This document shows, piece after piece, positions 7,625 through 13,610 of a stretch of DNA of 18,537 nt. Each line of letters opens with the position of its first letter. The first letter of the stretch is position 1. The notes below the pieces were generated by a model. The model ran no database searches, was not told the DNA's origin, and saw nothing but the letters and a program-made list of their open reading frames with translations. A program made the translations under genes and the position numbers. The stretch comes from Flavobacteriales bacterium UBA720 (lineage in GTDB: Bacteria; Bacteroidota; Bacteroidia; Flavobacteriales; Weeksellaceae), in NCBI GenBank assembly GCA_002297505.1, contig DBLQ01000041.1, forward strand, positions 1-18,537, in the 5' to 3' direction.

Positions 7625-8217
7625 ATCACTTTTGTCCCGAAAATTCTGTTATTTCGCTGCAAGAGGTAAAAATTGTAACTTGTCAAATAAGGTTCAGTAA
7701 TATTAATTTCAAACTCTTGTAAACTGGCATTCTCTAAAAATCCATCAAAACAAACTCTAATGTTTTCTTTCCAAATGTCTTTTCCAGAATGAAATCTCAA
7801 AAGATGAGAAGAAATTCCCCAAGTTTTATCAAATTCCTTTTTGCCATCTCCACTGAAACTGCAAACCATCAGAATAAACAAGTCACTATTTTTGGTTTCA
7901 AAATCTTTAACCAAAACTTTATTATACTTTTCAAAATGATTGTCATCTTTTGTAAACTGAAATTTAAGTTCAACTTTAAAAATAGAATTGTCTCCAAGAT
8001 TCACAATCGATAAATCCGTTCTTCCATTTTCCCTAGGATGTTCTGCAAAAGCTCTGTACTTGCTATTGGCATAGCTCTCATTAATTATTTCCAGAAAAGC
8101 ATTTCTAATGAAATTTTCTTGTTTGAGGTTTGGGTAATTGATATTAATTTTTTCTATGTTTTGTCGGAAATTATCAGAAATAATTATATCAGAGAATATT
8201 TTTGTAGAATCTAACAT
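7621..8217 (-). CDS. Hypothetical protein with a PD-(D/E)XK nuclease-like motif
   Basis: 198 residues; no named family recognised with certainty. The layout fits the PD-(D/E)XK nuclease core: a helix with acidic residues (NAFLEIINES, Glu43/Glu47), then GRTDLSIVN with Asp68, then FKVELKFQF supplying Glu83-x-Lys85. Fifteen residues between the Asp and the ExK motif is normal for this fold. After the core come a hydrophobic strand (DLFILMVCSFS) and a C-terminal part without clear features. By family knowledge such cores are found in restriction, repair and defence nucleases and in some DNA-binding proteins without activity. Its start overlaps the stop of the septoil-knot-like gene by one base (TAATG), and its stop overlaps the hydrolase start (ATGA), so the three are very likely one transcript. 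Confidence 0.75.
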   Translation of the reverse strand: MLDSTKIFSDIIISDNFRQNIEKININYPNLKQENFIRNAFLEIINESYANSKYRAFAEHPRENGRTDLSIVNLGDNSIFKVELKFQFTKDDNHFEKYNKVLVKDFETKNSDLFILMVCSFSGDGKKEFDKTWGISSHLLRFHSGKDIWKENIRVCFDGFLENASLQEFEINITEPYLTSYNFYLLQRNNRIFGTKVI

Positions 8218-8498
8218 TATCCCAATCTATTAGTCCAAGAATTATTTTTGTTCCACTTTGTATTTCTGCTGTTTTCTACACGAAATACTTTTATATCAGC
8301 AAGGCGTTCTCTGTCCACCCAAAATATTTTAACAGTTGCATCTCTTTCTTTTTGAACAAAATGCCATAAAAAATCACCTTTTGCATCACGTTCTTTCTCT
8401 GTTTTGAAAAAAAGTAAATCTGCATCTCTATCTTTTGAACAGTTAAAAACTTTAACGTCTGCAAGTCTTTCCTTATCTACTACAAATATTTTTGCCAT
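8217..8498 (-). CDS. Short-repeat protein of DUF6150 / 7(1) septoil-knot type
   Basis: 93 residues made almost entirely of six repeats of about 13 residues: KIFVVDKERLADV, KVFNCSKDRDADL, LFFKTEKERDAKG, LWHFVQKERDATV, KIFWVDRERLADI and KVFRVENSRNTKW. The MAKIF start, the alternation of short hydrophobic strands with charged turns ending in A-D or A-K-G, and the aromatic WHF segment after the third repeat match my memory of the DUF6150 family, whose members are predicted to form a deep seven-crossing knot. The function of the family is unknown. The start at 8498 is chosen because the repeats begin there; an extension to 8588 would run through the promoter region. It is the first gene of a tightly overlapped operon. 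Confidence 0.78.
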   Translation of the reverse strand: MAKIFVVDKERLADVKVFNCSKDRDADLLFFKTEKERDAKGDFLWHFVQKERDATVKIFWVDRERLADIKVFRVENSRNTKWNKNNSWTNRLG

Positions 8499-8521
8499 AA
8501 TTTTAATTATATTAATTCCTA

Positions 8522-8529
8522 CAAAACTA
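8522..8529 (-). promoter_or_regulatory. Candidate -7 element for the leftward three-gene operon
   Basis: On the minus strand this reads TAGTTTTG, an exact match to TAnnTTTG, 23 bp before the ATG of the septoil-knot-like gene. No convincing -33 TTG is present at the usual distance. It lies in the 90-bp divergent region shared with the HTH regulator gene. Confidence 0.5.
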
Positions 8530-8556
8530 CCAACAAAACCAGAATAATTTCTTTCC

Positions 8557-8564
8557 CAATTTTG
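8557..8564 (+). promoter_or_regulatory. Weak candidate -7 element for the HTH-EamA operon
   Basis: CAATTTTG differs from TAnnTTTG at the first base and lies 24 bp before the ATG at 8589. No -33 element is obvious. With the opposite element at 8522-8529 it would give back-to-back promoters, as in many self-regulated divergent pairs (inference). Confidence 0.33.
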
Positions 8565-8588
8565 CCCAAAAATTTCTATTTTTATCAA

Positions 8589-9767
8589 ATGATAACCAAA
8601 CTCAGAGAAGAATTTAAAATAAAATATGCCAATGATCTGTCCAGTGTAAAAAAATTAGAAGATCTTGCCTCAAAAATTGGGATTTCTAAAAATACCTTAA
8701 GAAGATTTCTAGGCAAAATGAGTTCGGAGAGCAATCCAAGTTTGCATACTATCAATGCGATTTCTATATCTTTGAACTACATCAATTTTGAGGATTTTAA
8801 ATTCCGAAAAGACAATTTTCCAGCTTCGATTCTGGATGATGGAACAAAATTGTTCTATGACTTTTTAAAACAGCATAAACTGCATGAGCAAAAACAATCG
8901 GTCTTCCAAAACATTAATATTAAGCATGCAGAAAAATTAATTAACAATCCAGAATTGCTTCGCCAGTTTTATTTGGAATACAAAGATTCTCCCGATGTTA
9001 TTGAATTTGTGCTTGGCTGGCATCCAACTTATCATCGCTTCGCTTCAAAGGATTATCAAAAGATTTTATTGGATTTTGCAAAACATTCGCACATTTCTCA
9101 TTTTGAAGTTTTTGCGAAAAGTATTGTAATCCTAGGAGATTTTCTCTCTGAAGATCATTCGAGTTTAGAAATAGATTTTCAGAATCTAGAAAAGTCTTAC
9201 AAAAAAATGATTAAGGAATTCGGTAATTTCTATCCATTTCCAATCGCAAGATTTGCTGTAGCGAAGGCTTTGTTTATATCAAATCAAAATCCAAAAAAGC
9301 TTAATGATTTTATCAAGGAACAAATTCAACTTCCTCAAAAATTAAAGCTTACTGATTTACAAACAATCGTTCATCACGTTCACTTTGCAGACGTTTTGAA
9401 CTTGATTGGAAAATATGCGGGAGCCAATAAATTATTAAAATTTTACAATGAAGAAAATTTTGACAAAATTTGGAATAGATATTATCCAGAAAAATACAAA
9501 TACCTGTTCCGAGTCACAAAGATGATGAGCTTGCTCGGATCAAAAAAAATCGATGAAGCGAAAACCTATTTCCATGATTTTAAAATTGATTTCATGGACA
9601 AACATTTGACTTTTGACATCGCCAGTTATATCCAATTGCAATACTGTACATTAGGATGTTTTTTGGACGAAAATAATTCGGAGTATTATTTCGAGAATAT
9701 GAAAACAATGATTGAAGAAACTCAATTTTCTTACTGGAATCACATTTTCAATAGATTGAAATGCTAG
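8589..9767 (+). CDS. Helix-turn-helix regulator with a long uncharacterised C-terminal domain
   Basis: 392 residues from the ATG at 8589; an in-frame TTG at 8562 is rejected because it overlaps the likely promoter. An XRE-like helix-turn-helix lies at about residues 19-60 (KKLEDLASKIGISKNTLRRFLGK followed by a third helix), fitting DNA binding. The rest, about 100-390, looks all-helical and could be TPR-like, with no catalytic motif that I recognise. Proteins of this form, with LSK-TLRRF-type HTH motifs, occur in flavobacteria and are uncharacterised. The last seven bases (ATGCTAG) overlap the start of the EamA gene, so the two are coupled. Its divergence from the knot/nuclease-like operon suggests it may control that operon and itself. 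AT-rich composition. Confidence 0.85.
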   Translation: MITKLREEFKIKYANDLSSVKKLEDLASKIGISKNTLRRFLGKMSSESNPSLHTINAISISLNYINFEDFKFRKDNFPASILDDGTKLFYDFLKQHKLHEQKQSVFQNINIKHAEKLINNPELLRQFYLEYKDSPDVIEFVLGWHPTYHRFASKDYQKILLDFAKHSHISHFEVFAKSIVILGDFLSEDHSSLEIDFQNLEKSYKKMIKEFGNFYPFPIARFAVAKALFISNQNPKKLNDFIKEQIQLPQKLKLTDLQTIVHHVHFADVLNLIGKYAGANKLLKFYNEENFDKIWNRYYPEKYKYLFRVTKMMSLLGSKKIDEAKTYFHDFKIDFMDKHLTFDIASYIQLQYCTLGCFLDENNSEYYFENMKTMIEETQFSYWNHIFNRLKC

Positions 9768-10624
9768 GTTTTCTGACTATTTTCATTGGTCATTTCGCTT
9801 ATGGAATAACTAACGCACTTTGGAAAAGCCCAAGAGAAAAAATCGGGACATTCACACTGATTGCTTTCCGAAGTTTAGGATGTTTGATTATATTTTCAAT
9901 TGTTTTTTTTATTTCCCAATATTTTGGCTTCGTCAAATTTCCTCCAATTGATTTTGTGAGATTTCTAAAAATTTTTGGAATTTGCATCATCAATTCTTTC
10001 GGTCTGATTTTCTATGTGCAGTCTCTTAAATATGGAAATGCGACGAAAGTTATCGGCTTAGGAAAACTCAATATCATCATCTGGATTCTTATCAGTTTTC
10101 TGATTTTTCAAGAGACGATCTCGACTAAAAAAATCGTTTTCGGATTGTTGATTACATTCGGGATTTACTTGATTGATTCAGATAGAAAACAATTTGGAAA
10201 AATCAAACCATCAAAAGCTTTGCTATTCACGATTCTGTCCAGAGTATTTTGGTCCACCGCATTTTTGTTCATTCCGTACATTAAAGAATTGGGTATTCTG
10301 CTCTTCTGTATCATTTTAGAATTAGCCGTTTTTACGGTTAGTTGTATGTTTTCACTATTTCAAAAAGAAAAATTAATGTTCCTAAATTTTGAAATCAAAA
10401 CAGCGAAAGAGATTTTGATGTTAATTATTTTAGGCGCTGTCGGAACATTAACGCTTAACTTTGCTATTGCTGAATTAAGCATTTTAATATTTGCTCTCTT
10501 AGCATTGATGGAACCAATTGTTGGACTTATTTTCTCCAGTTTTTATTACAATGAAAAACTACAAATCCGGCAATTGACGGGGATTGCTATTTCTCTGGCT
10601 TCATCTTTTATTTTAGCCTTATAA
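9761..10624 (+). CDS. EamA/DMT-family transporter
   Basis: 287 residues with about ten hydrophobic segments in two halves, the layout of the EamA (drug/metabolite transporter) family. Each half has the usual signature: SLKYGNATKVIGLGKLNIIIWILISFLIFQE in the first, and AIAELSILIFALLALMEPIVGLIFSSFYYNEKL in the second, where the P/E at the end of the helices (IFQE, YNEKL) is typical. It probably exports a small metabolite or amino acid across the inner membrane; the substrate is unknown. The start overlaps the stop of the HTH gene by 7 bp, so it is translated from the same message. It converges on rsmE with 9 bp between stop codons, leaving little room for a terminator. Confidence 0.9.
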   Translation: MLGFLTIFIGHFAYGITNALWKSPREKIGTFTLIAFRSLGCLIIFSIVFFISQYFGFVKFPPIDFVRFLKIFGICIINSFGLIFYVQSLKYGNATKVIGLGKLNIIIWILISFLIFQETISTKKIVFGLLITFGIYLIDSDRKQFGKIKPSKALLFTILSRVFWSTAFLFIPYIKELGILLFCIILELAVFTVSCMFSLFQKEKLMFLNFEIKTAKEILMLIILGAVGTLTLNFAIAELSILIFALLALMEPIVGLIFSSFYYNEKLQIRQLTGIAISLASSFILAL

Positions 10625-10633
10625 TTCTGAATC

Positions 10634-11377
10634 TTAAAACATCTTATCATAATTCCACGCTGCCACAAAAATTCCCGCAGTTTCTGTTCTCAATCTTTGA
10701 TTGCCGAGCGAAACAGCTTTGATGCCTTTATCTGCTAGCAACTGAATTTCTCTGTCCGAAAAATCGCCTTCCGGTCCAATCAGGAAAGTGGTCTGTTTGA
10801 GGGTTGATGGTTGATGGTTGTCAGAATCTTGAATTTTGACCTTTGAATTTTGAATGTCAACAGCATTCAAATTAGTCCTTTCTAAATTCTCATTACAATG
10901 TGCCACGTAAGTATGTTCCGAATCCAGATTTTTCGTAAAGTCCGAAAACTTGGTCAAATCATTGACTTTCGGAAAATGAAATCTTAGACTTTGCTTCGAG
11001 GCAGAAATCGCCTGTTTTCTGAGTTTTTCGATGCTGATATTCTTGCGTTCGGTCTTTTCTGTCAAAATAAAACTGACTTCGGAGACGCCCATTTCCACCG
11101 CTTTTTCCAGAAAAAATTCGATGCGGTCAATATTCTTTGTAGGTGCTATCGCGATGTGAAGCTTCGGGGAAAAGTCAGGAAGATTTTCTATTAATTCAGA
11201 AACATCTAATGAGACCTTTTTCCCTTCAAAAACCAGATGGCCTTTCGCCAGATTTCCCTTTCCGTCGGTGACATAAATTTCTTCGCCCTCGCGCATTCTG
11301 AGGACTTTTGTGATGTGCTGCTGTTCGTCTGCATCAATTATTAAATCGGGGAAAATCTGTCCGAAGAAAAGTTTCAT
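10634..11377 (-). CDS. rsmE: 16S rRNA (uracil1498-N3)-methyltransferase
   Basis: Methylates N3 of U1498 in the 30S subunit using AdoMet. 247 residues. The N-terminal PUA-like domain (FFGQIF, HITKVLRMREGEEIYVTDGKG) is followed by the SPOUT domain with its AdoMet-binding knot: TEKTERKN, KQSLRFHFP, FLIGPEGDFSDREI (about 198-211) and LGNQRLRTETA (224-234). Between the strand ending in AHCNE and the GPEG motif there is an extra stretch, about residues 175-196, of unusual composition (Asn, Ser, Lys, Gln, Asp, His, Pro); it is encoded by nine 7-bp repeats, 63 bp in all, so the frame is kept. It falls in a loop position, and all conserved motifs survive. A near -7 match (TACGTTTC on the minus strand, 11402-11409) lies upstream, beside an octamer repeat. 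Confidence 0.96.
   Translation of the reverse strand: MKLFFGQIFPDLIIDADEQQHITKVLRMREGEEIYVTDGKGNLAKGHLVFEGKKVSLDVSELIENLPDFSPKLHIAIAPTKNIDRIEFFLEKAVEMGVSEVSFILTEKTERKNISIEKLRKQAISASKQSLRFHFPKVNDLTKFSDFTKNLDSEHTYVAHCNENLERTNLNAVDIQNSKVKIQDSDNHQPSTLKQTTFLIGPEGDFSDREIQLLADKGIKAVSLGNQRLRTETAGIFVAAWNYDKMF
10793..10855 (-). repeat. Intragenic heptamer repeat inside rsmE (9 units, 63 bp)
   Basis: Read on the coding strand: ATTCAAA, ATTCAAA, GGTCAAA, ATTCAAG, ATTCTGA, then CAACCAT, CAACCAT, CAACCCT, CAAACAG. These are two related 7-bp motifs in five and four copies. Nine heptamers make 63 bp, exactly 21 codons, so the insert keeps the rsmE frame even though the period is not a multiple of three. Confidence 0.85.
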
Positions 11378-11405
11378 ATTTTGTTACATTGTTTATTTGT
11401 TGAAA

Positions 11406-11445
11406 CGTAAAATCGTAAAATCGTTGAATCGTAAAATCGTTGAAT
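11406..11445. repeat. Octamer tandem repeat between rsmE and the IVP-like gene
   Basis: Five 8-bp units in direct order: CGTAAAAT, CGTAAAAT, CGTTGAAT, CGTAAAAT, CGTTGAAT. It occupies about half of the 79-bp gap just downstream of the four-helix-bundle gene and just upstream of rsmE. A related sequence in the opposite orientation lies on the other side of that gene at 11883-11905. Confidence 0.9.
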
Positions 11446-11456
11446 CTTACACTTGT

Positions 11457-11816
11457 TTATTTATTGATGGATTTGTTTAGGGAATTAATTTGGTTTGTTA
11501 TAAATTCTGATTTTTCCCGCAATTGTCTATAATTTTCGTCATTTAAGAACCCTAAATCATTGGATAAAATTAAAAAATTGATGACCTCAATTGTTGAACC
11601 AAATGCAATGCTCAGAAATCTGGATTTCTCTCTGTTAGATTGTCTGGAAAAACCCTCTGCAATATTAGCCGAGATGCTTGTTGAAGCACGTCTCAACTGG
11701 TTGGTGACACCAAATTTTTCATTGTCAGGGAAAGTACCGGTTACCAAATAAATTTCTTTCACCAACCGTCTTGAGTTTTGCCAAACTTCTAATTTCTCAA
11801 AATAAAACTGATACAT
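11457..11816 (-). CDS. Four-helix-bundle protein (S23 / 23S rRNA intervening-sequence protein family)
   Basis: 119 residues, full length for the family. Diagnostic features are FEKLEVWQNSRRLVKEIYLVT at the N-terminus, FP-DNEKFGVTNQLRRASTSISANIAEGFSR in the middle and a helical C-terminus (ESKSEF-type pattern REKSEFITNQINSLNKSI). Relatives are encoded in intervening sequences of 23S rRNA genes, stand alone in many Bacteroidota genomes, or act as Avd accessory proteins of diversity-generating retroelements. No rRNA and no reverse transcriptase is visible here, so this is a stand-alone copy of unknown role. It is flanked on both sides by related repeats in inverted orientation, which suggests a small unit inserted between rsmE and the DUF808 gene. 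No clear TAnnTTTG is seen directly upstream. Confidence 0.92.
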   Translation of the reverse strand: MYQFYFEKLEVWQNSRRLVKEIYLVTGTFPDNEKFGVTNQLRRASTSISANIAEGFSRQSNREKSRFLSIAFGSTIEVINFLILSNDLGFLNDENYRQLREKSEFITNQINSLNKSINK

Positions 11817-11882
11817 ATTAAAAGTAATAATTGCAACAACAATTAAAGTGATTTCACAATCTCAAAAATGAGCGATTTAACA

Positions 11883-11905
11883 AATCAACAATTCTACGAT
11901 TTTAC
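11883..11905 (-). repeat. Partner repeat of the 11406-11445 block, inverted
   Basis: On the minus strand this reads GTAAAATCGT, then AGAATTGTTGATT, closely similar to the plus-strand GTAAAATCGTTGAATCGT of the block at 11406-11445. The two therefore form imperfect inverted repeats around the four-helix-bundle gene. This copy overlaps the last codons and TAG stop (11894-11896) of the DUF808 gene, so the end of that protein is encoded by repeat sequence. Confidence 0.7.
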
Positions 11906-12766
11906 TGATTTAAAAACCATCTTCCCAATCGAAGCGAATAAAACCGCAGCCAGTCCGAAGACAACGCCCAATCCTAATTTAGAGAAGATATTTTCCGGAA
12001 GCAGGTGATGGATGTAGTCGATGTTGTGGAGGAAGATCTCACCGGAGACCATCAGCAGGGCCACGGTTCCCACCACGCCCAGAATCTTGATCACCACCGG
12101 CAATGCCGATACCAGAAACTGGCCGAGACCCGAGAAAAATCCTTTGTTGCCCGACTTTTTCATCAGGAAAAATCCGGCGTCATCCATCCGCACAATCAGG
12201 GCTACAATACCGTAAACGCCCACTGTTGCTAAAATCGCCACCAGTGATACCACGATGATCTGCGTGAGAAGCGGATGTTCTTTTTCTATTACAGTTCCCA
12301 ACGCAATAATGACAATCTCCAGGGAAAGGATGAAATCGGTTTTGATGGCCGAGCTGATTTTTGATTTTTCGGAATTGACTTCCTCCTCTTCCAGCGTGCT
12401 TTCCTCAATGACCTCGCCACTGGTTTTTTTCCGGTGAAACAGGAACTCGATAATTTTCTCAACACCTTCGTAAGCCAGGTAGACGCCACCAAGAACCAAA
12501 AGCACTTTGATAGCAATGGGAAAGAAAAAATTGAGCAGGAAAACAATGGGCAGGATGATCAGTTTGTTGATAAACGATCCTTTGGTAATGGCCCACAGAA
12601 CTGGGATTTCGCGCGAGGACAAAAATCCGGTGGCCTTTTCGGCGTTCACGGCCAGGTCATCGCCCAGGATGCCGGCTGTTTTTTTGGTGGCGAGTTTGCT
12701 GGTGACCGCAATGTCGTCCATCAATGCACCAATATCGTCTAAGATTGCAAAGAATCCTGAAGCCAT
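11894..12766 (-). CDS. DUF808 (YedI-like) inner membrane protein
   Basis: 290 residues. It starts with the family signature: LLDDIA-like ILDDIGALMDDIAVTSKLATKKTAGILGDDLAVNAEKATG, then REIPVLWAITKGSFINKLI. Several membrane segments follow (about 68-105, 140-165, 172-195, 222-250, 262-285), with a charged acidic loop at about 113-135 (ESTLEEEEVNSEKSK). E. coli YedI belongs to the same family; the function is unknown. The N-terminus is normal for the family. The C-terminal FKSVKS is encoded within a repeat that continues past the stop, so the original end may have been altered slightly. It has its own good promoter upstream and is probably a single-gene unit. Confidence 0.93.
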   Translation of the reverse strand: MASGFFAILDDIGALMDDIAVTSKLATKKTAGILGDDLAVNAEKATGFLSSREIPVLWAITKGSFINKLIILPIVFLLNFFFPIAIKVLLVLGGVYLAYEGVEKIIEFLFHRKKTSGEVIEESTLEEEEVNSEKSKISSAIKTDFILSLEIVIIALGTVIEKEHPLLTQIIVVSLVAILATVGVYGIVALIVRMDDAGFFLMKKSGNKGFFSGLGQFLVSALPVVIKILGVVGTVALLMVSGEIFLHNIDYIHHLLPENIFSKLGLGVVFGLAAVLFASIGKMVFKSVKS

Positions 12767-12783
12767 AACTTTTTATTTTGATA

Positions 12784-12813
12784 CAAAAATAAGTTTTAAA
12801 CTTTAAAATTCAA
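12784..12813 (-). promoter_or_regulatory. Promoter of the DUF808 gene
   Basis: On the minus strand TTG (12811-12813) is followed by a 19-bp spacer and TATTTTTG (12784-12791), an exact match to TAnnTTTG. The ATG is 17 bp beyond the -7 element, giving a short leader of about 10 nt. This is among the most complete promoter matches in the window. Confidence 0.7.
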
Positions 12814-12928
12814 TGCTTAAAAGCGGACGAATTGAAAAGCTTTGCAAAGACTCTGGAAAAAATAGAATAACAATGGACGATTTGCGTAGATAAATCCTAT
12901 AAGTAGCTGATTGATAGTGAATTTACTT

Positions 12929-13075
12929 CATCGTAATGAATCAATGGCTCATCGTAATGAATCAACGGCTCATCGTAATGGATCAACGGCTCATTGTAAT
13001 GAATCAACGCTTCATTGTAATGAATCACTGAGTCATCGTAATGAATCGGCGCCTCATCGTAATGAATCTCCGGTG
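12929..13075. repeat. Tandem array of seven 21-bp units, decaying to about 13138
   Basis: Regular units start at 12929, 12950, 12971, 12992, 13013, 13034 and 13055. Each begins CATCGTAATG or CATTGTAATG, followed by AATCAACGGCT or a variant; the last 10 bp vary more than the first 11. From about 13073 the pattern decays, with GTAATG still recurring near 13075, 13099 and 13121. The array fills the 394-bp gap between the DUF808 gene and the gene at 13161-13577. Because 21 is a multiple of three, a minus-strand frame reads through as IHYDEPL repeats, but nothing else supports a gene. Confidence 0.92.
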
Positions 13076-13160
13076 TAATGAAATGAATCAAAGACCCAAT
13101 GTAATGCTACATAGAAGTTTTGTAATGCTTCAATGGATTACCGCAAGTGGATTGGAGGAT

Positions 13161-13577
13161 TTATTTGATGTTTTGAAACGCGATTTCATTTTCGCTGATG
13201 AAAGCTACGCCGGTTTTCATTGTTGTGTAAATGTCCGTGTCGCATTCCCGCAGAGAGCACATATAGATTTCCTCCACCCAGGTGTTGTTGAGGAAAATGA
13301 GATTGAGATATTCCTGTTTTTTCAAATTATTTTTGATGGAGAGATAATCGCCTTCTTTAGGCTCGTAAGCACAACTGAACACATTTTCAGCATTGATGGT
13401 CTCCAGGATTTCCTGTTTGACATCCTGAAGATAACCTGTCTCAGAACCAATGAGGTCAAAATCCTCTGGCGCATCAGAAGCTTCTGTTTTACCGGTAATG
13501 GTTTCAAGAATCCAATAAAACTTAGACTTATTTTTGGACTGTTTTTCAAGGATTTTTTCTTCGAGGAGGATTTTCAT
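13161..13577 (-). CDS. Hypothetical protein, unknown function
   Basis: 138 residues, acidic, with no signal peptide or membrane segment. It begins MKILLEEKILEKQSKNKSKFYWILETITGK; later stretches alternate charged and hydrophobic residues (QEYLNLIFLNNTWVEEIYMCSL) and include several cysteines. I recognise no family. A plus-strand frame covers the same DNA (13041-13607), but its N-terminus comes from the decayed 21-bp array and its product is rich in Phe and Ile in a way typical of an antisense shadow, so I prefer this strand. It lies 33 bp after the stop of the gene at 13611-14057 and runs in the same direction, so the two may be cotranscribed. Confidence 0.62.
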   Translation of the reverse strand: MKILLEEKILEKQSKNKSKFYWILETITGKTEASDAPEDFDLIGSETGYLQDVKQEILETINAENVFSCAYEPKEGDYLSIKNNLKKQEYLNLIFLNNTWVEEIYMCSLRECDTDIYTTMKTGVAFISENEIAFQNIK

Positions 13578-13610
13578 AGGTTAATTTTGATTGCAGACTT
13601 TATATAAGGT

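Noticed and set aside
8499..8588. N-terminal 30-residue extension of the septoil-knot-like protein
   Set aside because: The extension lies over the divergent promoter region and the TAGTTTTG element, and it lacks the repeat pattern.
11457..11816. Diversity-generating retroelement, with the four-helix-bundle protein as Avd
   Set aside because: No reverse transcriptase, template repeat or variable repeat is visible in the window; family membership alone does not support it.
12929..13075. CRISPR array
   Set aside because: Contiguous 21-bp units with no spacers; this is a simple tandem repeat.
12897..13091. Minus-strand 64-residue frame with IHYDEPL-type repeats
   Set aside because: It is the translation of the 21-bp array, open only because 21 is a multiple of three. 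The start lies in the decayed part, there is no promoter or family match, and comparable arrays in the window are non-coding.
13041..13607. Plus-strand 188-residue frame
   Set aside because: Its N-terminus is array sequence, and the rest is antisense to the 13161-13577 gene with a Phe/Ile-rich shadow-like product. The minus-strand gene agrees better with neighbouring gene direction.
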